Assembly (NCBI RefSeq): GCF_019448255.1
Contig: NZ_CP080410.1
Span: 62,001 to 126,000, forward strand
Direction of reading: 5' to 3'
DNA: 64,000 nt
Origin: Qipengyuania flava
GTDB taxonomy: Bacteria; Pseudomonadota; Alphaproteobacteria; Sphingomonadales; Sphingomonadaceae
Shown: in pieces, positions 58,313-64,000 of the stretch
Layout: the number at the start of each line of letters is the position of its first letter
Numbering within the stretch: the stretch's first letter is position 1
Notes under the pieces: generated by a model
The model's input: only the letters and a program-made list of their open reading frames with translations
The model's database searches: none
Told to the model about the DNA's origin: nothing
Program-made: the position numbers and the translations under genes

Positions 58313-58537
58313 AACAGCCTCATTTCCGATTTGTCGAATTTATACAATGACTTGAGGGTCCGGAGGCGAGCGAATCGCAAACCATTGGTAAACAAGAACT
58401 TATCATTTGGTTCCCGGCTGGCTTCGAAGGATACGCCGCGACGAAACGACTCGTCCCGCTGAGGCTTCAACTCGTGGATTCTATGGGAACCACGATTCGA
58501 TTTACTAACCAACCTTTGTTAGCGCTCTCTCCGGGAC
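58313..58537. promoter_or_regulatory. Divergent control region between nadD and the M23-bactofilin pair
   Basis: This spacer is more AT-rich than its surroundings. It contains three GANTC sites (58372-58376, 58477-58481, 58494-58498), the CcrM methylation target in alphaproteobacteria. Two inverted repeats precede the M23 start: TCGTGG-N12-CCACGA (58472-58495, extendable inward with one bulged A) and CTAAC-N8-GTTAG (58505-58522). I see no convincing -35/-10 pair. Confidence 0.4.
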
Positions 58538-59722
58538 GTGAAAGACCAAAAGGGACGGGTCGCTTTGAGCAACAAGATTGCCACCACTGGCTGGGGGGAC
58601 CGTTTGCGTAGCTGGTTCCCGGACCGCGAATTTTTCATGCGGTCGGAAGGCCAGGTTCGCTTCATCACCATCTCCTCGCGCGTGCAGATGACCGCCGCCG
58701 CCATTGCACTGGCGGCGCTTGTCGTTTGGGCGGTATCGATGGCCGTTGCCGGCTGGACGCAGTACCGCGCCACCGCCGACCGCCTGTCGCTGCTCGACCG
58801 CGAAGCCAAGGTTGCCACCGCGACCGAGCGCGTGAACGCCTACCGCGAAGACATTGACGCGGTCGCCACCGACCTCGTCAAGCGCCAGGAATTCATCGAA
58901 GACATGGTCGCCTCGCTGCCCGAAGACGTGAAAGCGGTTTCGAACGTCAGCGATTCGTCGAGCGAAGCCGCCGCAACGGTCGACAAGGTCAGCGCCTCGA
59001 TCCCCGAAGCCTCGACCCTTGCCCGCATCGAAGCGCGCCAGCTCGCCTTTGTCGAAGGCCTCACCCGCTATGCCGATTGGCGCGCCCAGCGCGCTGCCGC
59101 CGCTCTCAAGCAGCTCGGCCTCAACCCGGACAGCATGATCCGTAACGCCGACCGCACCGCAATGGGTGGTCCGCTTGAACGGCTGGTCACCAACGCCGAC
59201 GGCACCATCGACCCGCGCTTCGAACGCCTGGGCCTTTCGATCGCCCGCATGTCGGCGCTGGAAAACGGCCTTGCCGGCGTCCCGCAGGTAACCCCGGCGC
59301 ACAAGGACATGATTTCGAGCGGCTTCGGCTATCGCCGCGATCCGTTCAACGGCCGCGGCGCCATGCACAAGGGCCTCGACTTCAAGGGCGCCATCGGCAC
59401 TCCGATCCGCGCAGCCGCAGCCGGCCGCGTCAGCTTCGTTGGCTGGAAGGGCGGCTACGGCAAGACCGTCGAGATTACGCACGGCAACGGCCTGATGACG
59501 CGCTATGCGCATATGTCGCGTTTCGATGCCAAGGTTGGCCAGCGCGTGACCGCCGGCGACAGCATCGGCGCCATCGGCAACACCGGCCGTTCGACCGGCC
59601 CGCACCTCCACTTCGAAGTGCGCATCAACAATCGCGCGGTAAACCCGCGCACCTTCCTGGAGACAGCCCCCAATGTTCTCGAAGAAATCCGACGAGCTCC
59701 CCAGCTCGCCAGCGCCAAGTAA
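58538..59722 (+). CDS. M23 family cell-wall endopeptidase, membrane-anchored
   Basis: The 394-residue product has one membrane helix (about residues 50-72), a periplasmic helical region (about 85-240) and a C-terminal LytM domain with intact zinc ligands: H277 and D281 in HKGLDFKG, and H356 and H358 in HLHFEV. It should cut peptidoglycan cross-links. The start is the GTG at 58538, and a TTG at 58565 is an alternative. Its last 50 bases overlap the bactofilin gene. M23-bactofilin pairs are known to shape cells in several proteobacteria. Confidence 0.93.
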   Translation: MKDQKGRVALSNKIATTGWGDRLRSWFPDREFFMRSEGQVRFITISSRVQMTAAAIALAALVVWAVSMAVAGWTQYRATADRLSLLDREAKVATATERVNAYREDIDAVATDLVKRQEFIEDMVASLPEDVKAVSNVSDSSSEAAATVDKVSASIPEASTLARIEARQLAFVEGLTRYADWRAQRAAAALKQLGLNPDSMIRNADRTAMGGPLERLVTNADGTIDPRFERLGLSIARMSALENGLAGVPQVTPAHKDMISSGFGYRRDPFNGRGAMHKGLDFKGAIGTPIRAAAAGRVSFVGWKGGYGKTVEITHGNGLMTRYAHMSRFDAKVGQRVTAGDSIGAIGNTGRSTGPHLHFEVRINNRAVNPRTFLETAPNVLEEIRRAPQLASAK

Positions 59723-60125
59723 TTCGGGACGAGAGCGCATGGCCAGCAAGGGTAACTCGACTTTCTCCGTCCTCGGTTCGGATCTCGCGATCACCGGCGA
59801 CATCAAGGCTTCGGCCGATCTTCACATCGACGGCAGCGTCGAGGGCGACATCGCCTGCTCGTCGCTCGTGCAGGGCGAAACCAGCACGGTGAAAGGCGCA
59901 ATCAAGGCCGAGAGCGCGCGCCTGGCCGGCGCCGTCGAAGGTTCGATCACGGCGCGCGAACTGGTGATCCTCAAGACCGCCAAGATCACCGGCGATGTCT
60001 TCTACGACGCGCTGACCATCGAACAGGGCGCGCAGGTCGAAGGCCGCTTTGCCCACCGCGATGCCAAGGCGAAAGCGCCGGCTGCCGCGGCAACCGGCAA
60101 GCCGGAGATCACGGTCGCCGGTTGA
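59673..60125 (+). CDS. Bactofilin
   Basis: The 150-residue product has a short disordered N-terminus, a central bactofilin beta-helix (about residues 30-128) and an Ala/Lys-rich tail. The beta-helix has regular short beta-repeats such as DIKASADLHIDGSVEGDI and AVEGSITARELVILKTAKI. Bactofilins polymerise at the membrane without nucleotide and recruit wall enzymes. Its start lies inside the M23 gene in another frame, which indicates tight co-expression. An ATG at residue 23 (MASKGNSTF) is a possible alternative start. Confidence 0.94.
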   Translation: MFSKKSDELPSSPAPSNSGRERMASKGNSTFSVLGSDLAITGDIKASADLHIDGSVEGDIACSSLVQGETSTVKGAIKAESARLAGAVEGSITARELVILKTAKITGDVFYDALTIEQGAQVEGRFAHRDAKAKAPAAAATGKPEITVAG

Positions 60126-60149
60126 CCCACACAGTTTGGAGGGGATGAG

Positions 60150-60186
60150 GGCCGCCTGCGCGAACTGCGCCGGCGGCCTTCTTTTT
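60150..60186 (+). terminator. Terminator after the bactofilin gene
   Basis: A GGCCGCC/GGCGGCC stem (60150-60178) encloses a smaller GCGC/GCGC hairpin and is followed by TTCTTTTT. It ends just before the stop of the convergent acyl-CoA ligase gene. Confidence 0.88.
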
Positions 60187-60190
60187 GCCC

Positions 60191-61879
60191 TTAGCCCAGG
60201 ACTTCGGCGCGCAGGGCCTTGCGGTCGAGCTTGCCGATGATCGTGCGCGGAAGATCCTCGCGAAGCACGATCTCATCGACCCGCTCGTGCTTGCCGACCC
60301 GGGCGTTGAGCCAGGCCTTGAGCTCCTCGGCCGTCTCTTGGGCGCCCTCGTTGAGGACAGCGTAGGCCACCGGGCACTCGCCCCGGTAATCATCGGGCCG
60401 GCCGATCACGAGCACTTCCTTGACCGCCGGGTTTTCGAGGAGGACGTCCTCGACCTGGCTCGGGAAGACCTTGAACCCGCCTACCGCGATCATGTCCTTG
60501 ATGCGGTCGACGATCTCGAGGAAGCCGTCCCCGTCCATCACCGCGACATCGCCGGTGCGAAGGTACCGCTTGCCATCCCGCTCCACGAAGGTCTCGCCAT
60601 CGGTGTCGGGGCGGTTCCAGTATCCGCGCATGATCTGCGGCCCGTGGATCGCCAGTTCACCCGGCTCGCCTTCGGGCGCAAGCTTCGTAGCGTCCTCCTT
60701 GTCGAGGAAGATGACTTCGGTGCCCATCACGAGCTGGCCGATCGTCCCCTTCTTGCGCATGCCCTCATAAGGGTTGGCCGAGACCACGCCGGAGCTTTCG
60801 GTGAGGCCATAGCCTTCGACCACACGGATACCGGTGACCTCTTCGAACTTGGTGTGCACGGGCGCGGGCATGGGCGCGCCGCCCGAAATGCAGACCTTGA
60901 TCGAGGAGACATCGGTTTTGGCGAGATCGGGATGGTCGAGCAGCGCCTGAAACATGGTCGGCACGCCCGGAAACCCGGTTGTCTTGTACTTGGCGATCGT
61001 CTTCAGCACTTCGCCGGCCTCGAAGCGCGGCACCATTGCGATCGAGGCGCCGGTCACCATGGCGTGGTTGAGCAGCGCGGTGTTCGCAAAGACATGGAAG
61101 AAGGGCAGCGCGCCCATGAAGACCTCGCCCGTCGGGTCGCCAAAGGGGTTGAGGCCCGCAGTCTGCTGCGCGTTCATCGAAAGCTGCGAATGGCCGAGCA
61201 TCGCGCCTTTCGGCCGCCCGGTCGTACCGCCAGTGTACTGGAGCAACGCGATATCATTTGCCGCATCGATTGGCGGGAAGGCAGCTTTTGCCGGATCGGC
61301 AAGCGTGTCGCGCCAGGCAAGCGTCGTGTCCGAGAAGGCCACTTTGGCAATCTTGTTGCGGCCGAGCGTCTTCAAGAGCAGGCCCTTGTGCCAGGGAAGC
61401 GCATCGCCGAGCGAGCCGACGACCAGTGTTTCGAGCTGCGAGCTTTCGAGAACCTGCGCGGCAGTCGCGTAGAGCTCCGGAACGTCGACGGTCACCAGCA
61501 GGCGGGTGCCCGAATCGGCGACCTGCCAGCTCAGTTCCTCGACCGTGTAGAGCGGCGAGAAGTTCACCACGATCGCTCCGGCGAGCATCGCGCCGTAATA
61601 AGCCGAGGCGTAGATCGGCACATTGGGCAGGAACAGGCCGACGCGGTCGCCCGGCTCGATCCCGTGCGCAATCAGCCCGGCAGCGAAGGCCCGAGCCTCC
61701 GCGTGGATGTCCCGGTAGGTGAAGGTGCGCCCGAGGAAATGCAGGAACGGCGCGTCCGGATTGCGGGCGGTTGTCGCCGCCAGCATGTCCGGCAGGCTCG
61801 CCGGTTCGAACTGCGCATCCCAAGGGGTGGGATGGTTGTACGCGTAGCTATTTACATCCATGTCAGTAGCATGGCGCAT
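60191..61879 (-). CDS. Long-chain fatty acid-CoA ligase (FadD-like)
   Basis: The 562-residue AMP-forming enzyme activates fatty acids to acyl-CoA. It has the P-loop-like YTGGTTGRPKGAML, the adenylate motif GYGLTESSGVVS, and the C-terminal GDVAVMDGDGFLEIVDRIKDM with the hinge. The catalytic Lys is in PRTIIGKLDRKALR. I used the ATG at 61877-61879, which has AGAGAG upstream. A second ATG six codons in is possible. The many upstream AMP-ligase paralogues in such genomes make an exact substrate call unsafe. Confidence 0.93.
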   Translation of the reverse strand: MRHATDMDVNSYAYNHPTPWDAQFEPASLPDMLAATTARNPDAPFLHFLGRTFTYRDIHAEARAFAAGLIAHGIEPGDRVGLFLPNVPIYASAYYGAMLAGAIVVNFSPLYTVEELSWQVADSGTRLLVTVDVPELYATAAQVLESSQLETLVVGSLGDALPWHKGLLLKTLGRNKIAKVAFSDTTLAWRDTLADPAKAAFPPIDAANDIALLQYTGGTTGRPKGAMLGHSQLSMNAQQTAGLNPFGDPTGEVFMGALPFFHVFANTALLNHAMVTGASIAMVPRFEAGEVLKTIAKYKTTGFPGVPTMFQALLDHPDLAKTDVSSIKVCISGGAPMPAPVHTKFEEVTGIRVVEGYGLTESSGVVSANPYEGMRKKGTIGQLVMGTEVIFLDKEDATKLAPEGEPGELAIHGPQIMRGYWNRPDTDGETFVERDGKRYLRTGDVAVMDGDGFLEIVDRIKDMIAVGGFKVFPSQVEDVLLENPAVKEVLVIGRPDDYRGECPVAYAVLNEGAQETAEELKAWLNARVGKHERVDEIVLREDLPRTIIGKLDRKALRAEVLG

Positions 61880-61894
61880 TGCTCTCTAAACGCA

Positions 61895-61934
61895 AGCAAA
61901 AAGGCGGGAGAAGCGCCGTGCCTCTCCCGCCTTT
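61895..61934 (-). terminator. Terminator of trcR
   Basis: A perfect 12-bp stem (AAAGGCGGGAGA/TCTCCCGCCTTT, 61900-61934) with an 11-base loop runs into T5 on the minus strand. It separates trcR from the acyl-CoA ligase gene downstream. Confidence 0.93.
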
Positions 61935-61956
61935 CCAATCCTGTTGCGAAAGCGGA

Positions 61957-62688
61957 TCAGGCCGGGTCGGTTTCGTCCGTCTCGCCGGCTTCTTCCGAGG
62001 CGCGCTTGGCTTCGAGCCAGGCAGCGGCTTCGGCTTCCTGAGCGGCTTCGGCAGCGGCCTTTTCGTTAGCATCGCGTTCGGCGCGCAGTTCCTCGATCAG
62101 CTTCTCGCGATCGCTGGTGCCGCTTGCGGCAACCGGCGCTTCTTCGCCGTCTTCGCTCACCGGAATGTTCTTGGCCGCCTTGGCGACCACGGCGTCGAGT
62201 TCGCGCTGCGAGCACAGGCCCAGCGTGACCGGGTCCTTGGGCTGGATGTTCTGGATGTTCCAGTGGCTGCGCTCGCGGATCGCCGTGATCGTGTTGCGCG
62301 TGGTGCCGATCAGCTTGCCGATCTGCGCGTCGGAAATTTCCGGATGGTTGCGCAGGATCCAGGCGATGCCATCGGGCTTGTCCTGGCGCTTGGAGACCGG
62401 CGTGTAGCGCGGGCCCTTGGTGCGGCTGACCGCGACCGGTGCGCGCTGCATCTTCAGGCGGTACTCGCTGTCGGCCTGGCCGCGCTCGATCTCCTCCTGC
62501 GTCAGTTCGCCCGAGTGCACCGGGTCACGGCCCGTGTACTTGCTGCCCGCGAGGTCGTCGGCCATGGCCTGGACTTCGAGGATGTGCAGGCCGCAGAATT
62601 CGGCGATCTGTTCGAACGACAGGCCGGTGTTGTCGACCAGCCAGGTGGCGGTCGCATGCGGCATCAGCGGTTTGACTTGGTCGGCCAT
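61957..62688 (-). CDS. trcR: TrcR-family cell-cycle regulator (DUF1013)
   Basis: The 243-residue product belongs to the DUF1013 family, found in alphaproteobacteria and annotated as cell-cycle transcriptional regulator TrcR. The core has PHATATWLVDNTGLSFEQIA, FCGLHILEVQAMADD, and a second helix-turn-helix-like part (ISDAQIGKLIGTTRNTI), followed by SHWNIQNIQPKDPVTLGLC. The last 50 residues are an Ala/Glu-rich charged helix. AAAGG precedes the ATG at 62686-62688. A terminator-like hairpin sits only 25 bases upstream of the start. Confidence 0.92.
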   Translation of the reverse strand: MADQVKPLMPHATATWLVDNTGLSFEQIAEFCGLHILEVQAMADDLAGSKYTGRDPVHSGELTQEEIERGQADSEYRLKMQRAPVAVSRTKGPRYTPVSKRQDKPDGIAWILRNHPEISDAQIGKLIGTTRNTITAIRERSHWNIQNIQPKDPVTLGLCSQRELDAVVAKAAKNIPVSEDGEEAPVAASGTSDREKLIEELRAERDANEKAAAEAAQEAEAAAWLEAKRASEEAGETDETDPA

Positions 62689-62712
62689 GAATATGCCTTT
62701 TCTCGTATCCGA

Positions 62713-62743
62713 AAATAGAAGGGCCGCCCCTCGCGGGACGGCC
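62713..62743 (-). terminator. Terminator/attenuator hairpin upstream of trcR
   Basis: On the minus strand a 9-bp stem (GGCCGTCCC/GGGGCGGCC, one T-G pair) closes a GCGA tetraloop and is followed by TTCTATTTT. It can end the GT4 glycosyltransferase transcript. It lies so close to trcR that it may also control read-through into that gene. Confidence 0.85.
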
Positions 62744-62791
62744 GTTATCGTGCCGATGTAGGCGAGGGGAGCGGATTCGGCAAGCGTTTCG

Positions 62792-63859
62792 CTAGGCGGC
62801 GGGCAGTTCGACCGGCTCGAAGGCAGCAAGGCCGCTGAGGAATTGTCCGGTAGCTGCCGACCAGCTGAAGCTTGCCCCGTACTCTGCACAGGCCTGCCGG
62901 TTGCAATAGAGCGCCGAGGCAATCGCGCGGTCCAGGTGCTCGCTCATAGCGCCAACATCGAGCGTCACGATGTCGCGCGGCCCCGCAACCGGGAAAGCGG
63001 CGACCGGCGTCCCGCAGGCGAGCGCTTCGATCATGACGAGGCCGAAGGTGTCGGTCTTGCTCGGGAACACGAAGACATCGGCCCCGGCGTAGCACCCCGC
63101 CAGCGCGCGGCCCGAGCGGCGCCCGAGAAAGTGCGCTTCAGGGTATCTTGCCTTGAGCGAGGCGAGCGATGGTCCGTCGCCAACCACCACCTTGCTGCCG
63201 GGATAGTCGGCCTCGAGAAAGGCTTCGATGTTCTTCTCCACCGCGACGCGCCCGACATAGAGCTGGATCGGGCGCGGCAGGTCGGCGAATTCGGGCGGCG
63301 GCGGCGCGTCCGGCGTGAAGCAGGACAGATCGACGCCGCGGCTCCAGCGGTGCAGCTGGGTGAGGCCATGCGCGCGCAGCTCCTCGCAAATGCTCTCGGT
63401 CGCGACCAGCACGCGCTTCGCCGGACGGTGGAACCACTGGATGTAGCGCCAGAACCATTCGGCCGGCAGGTGCGTGCGCTTGGCAAGGTAATCCGGGAAC
63501 TGCGTGTGGTAGGCGGTGGTGAAGCGAATGCCGTGCTTCGCGCAGTACCGCCGTGCCGTCATGCCGAGCGGGCCTTCGGTCGCAATATGGATCGCCTCGG
63601 GCGAAAATTCGCGCAGGCGACCGGCAACCGCGCCCGGCCTTGTGAGCGCGAGCCTGATCTCGGGATAGGTCGGGCACGGCAGCGAAGCAAACTGGTCTGG
63701 CGAGACGACCATCACCTCGTGCCCCTGCTCGCGCAGTTGCTCGCAGGTCGTGGTGAGCGTGCGCACCACCCCGTTCATCTGCGGGAGCCAGGCGTCTGTC
63801 ACGATGGCGATCCGCTGCGGAACGGTGAAGGGCTGTTCGGCGTGAAAGTTGGTGCTCAC
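62792..63859 (-). CDS. Family 4 glycosyltransferase
   Basis: The 355-residue GT-B enzyme has PQRIAIVTDAWLPQMNGVVRTL at the start in two parts and HIATEGPLGMTARRYC and FTTAYHTQFPDYLAKRTH in the acceptor half. The nucleotide-sugar half has LYVGRVAVEKNIEAFLEA and the EX7E-like FGLVMIEALACGTPVAAF. The closest layouts are lipid-linked sugar transferases such as mannosyl- or sulfoquinovosyl-transferases. The start is the GTG at 63857-63859, overlapping the stop of the LpxH-like gene (GTGA). A glycolipid product is therefore plausible. Confidence 0.92.
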   Translation of the reverse strand: MSTNFHAEQPFTVPQRIAIVTDAWLPQMNGVVRTLTTTCEQLREQGHEVMVVSPDQFASLPCPTYPEIRLALTRPGAVAGRLREFSPEAIHIATEGPLGMTARRYCAKHGIRFTTAYHTQFPDYLAKRTHLPAEWFWRYIQWFHRPAKRVLVATESICEELRAHGLTQLHRWSRGVDLSCFTPDAPPPPEFADLPRPIQLYVGRVAVEKNIEAFLEADYPGSKVVVGDGPSLASLKARYPEAHFLGRRSGRALAGCYAGADVFVFPSKTDTFGLVMIEALACGTPVAAFPVAGPRDIVTLDVGAMSEHLDRAIASALYCNRQACAEYGASFSWSAATGQFLSGLAAFEPVELPAA

Positions 63860-64000
63860 GCGGCCTCCGGGACCCGTTTCGTGGCGTCAATGCGCCGGGT
63901 TTCGCGCCGCGCGACTTCCTCCGGCCAGTTGAGGATCTCCATCGTCCCGTCGAAATGCTCGACCAAGGCGTTGCACCCTTCGACCCAGTCGCCGTCGTTC
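63856..64000 (-). CDS. UDP-2,3-diacylglucosamine diphosphatase/LpxH-like metallophosphatase (C-terminal part)
   Basis: Only the last 47 codons are inside the window. The end begins NDGDWVEGCNALVEHFDG and continues MEILNWPEEVARRE, which matches the C-terminus of the LpxH-like metallophosphatases that sit beside GT4 genes in alphaproteobacteria. The NDGDWVE stretch holds metal-binding residues. The N-terminal DxH and GNHE motifs lie beyond the window. It is translationally coupled to the GT4 gene. Confidence 0.75.
   Translation of the reverse strand, partial: NDGDWVEGCNALVEHFDGTMEILNWPEEVARRETRRIDATKRVPEAA

Overview
The window is a GC-rich, gene-dense chromosomal segment from an alphaproteobacterium. 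The best match is the order Sphingomonadales and probably an Erythrobacteraceae-like genus. This rests on the presence of a SciP-type (DUF1153) and a TrcR-type (DUF1013) cell-cycle protein, a Coq7 hydroxylase, a DUF3035/BamF-type lipoprotein and the alphaproteobacterial order nadD-rsfS-rlmH-envC-ctpA. No integrase, transposase, phage gene, plasmid gene or CRISPR array was found, so this is core chromosome rather than an island.

Layout. 0-10.7 kb: petA (Rieske subunit), then pepN-pgeF, a Ste24-like M48 protease with a YeeZ-like reductase, a threonine aldolase-EamA transporter pair, a small GNAT protein, and two bacterial PH-domain membrane proteins. 10.7-12.3 kb: an SDR oxidoreductase, two inverted copies of an intergenic hairpin repeat, tRNA-Thr(GGU) and a 47-residue protein. 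12.3-21 kb: a tightly packed operon gpmA-purE-purK-folA-dipeptidase-ribF-ileS-lspA-bamF-like, with starts overlapping the preceding stops. 21-27 kb: a CNNM/CorC-type protein, an OmpA-family lipoprotein, a GT87-like membrane protein, a GT2 glycosyltransferase with a VTT-domain protein, and a CysQ-like phosphatase. 27-32 kb: sucC without sucD, a DUF6265 protein, etfB-etfA, and a periplasmic TonB-C-like protein. 32-38 kb: a DUF445 protein with an RND permease and its adaptor. 38-42.4 kb: a GlsB-type membrane protein, sciP with an overlapping unknown gene, mnmA, and gmd-fcl for GDP-L-fucose. 42.4-49.6 kb: an unknown Cys-rich membrane protein, a serine hydrolase, pdxH-CDF transporter-PhzF-like, a CbpA-like J-protein, BrkB, fabI and a GFA protein. 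49.6-53 kb: wecB and wecC for UDP-ManNAcA, then an unknown secreted protein. 53-58.3 kb: nadD-rsfS-rlmH-envC-ctpA-dsbB-coq7. 58.5-64 kb: an M23 peptidase overlapping a bactofilin, an acyl-CoA ligase, trcR, a GT4 glycosyltransferase and the end of an LpxH-like phosphatase.

Functional themes are respiration and electron transfer (petA, etfBA, coq7, sucC), envelope construction (lspA, BamF-like, EnvC, M23-bactofilin, CtpA, OmpA-type lipoprotein, fabI, nucleotide-sugar genes) and cell-cycle control (sciP, trcR).

The most unusual signal is non-coding. A modular intergenic repeat occurs in five copies. In it, hairpin stems change with compensating bases while the tetraloop and linker blocks stay fixed. 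Further points are an RND permease with about 100 extra residues and two extra hydrophobic segments in its central loop, a palindrome inside the etfB promoter, a TTG-start gene whose ribosome binding site lies inside a terminator arm, a terminator-like hairpin just upstream of trcR, and four convergent gene pairs ending in a shared CTAG double stop.
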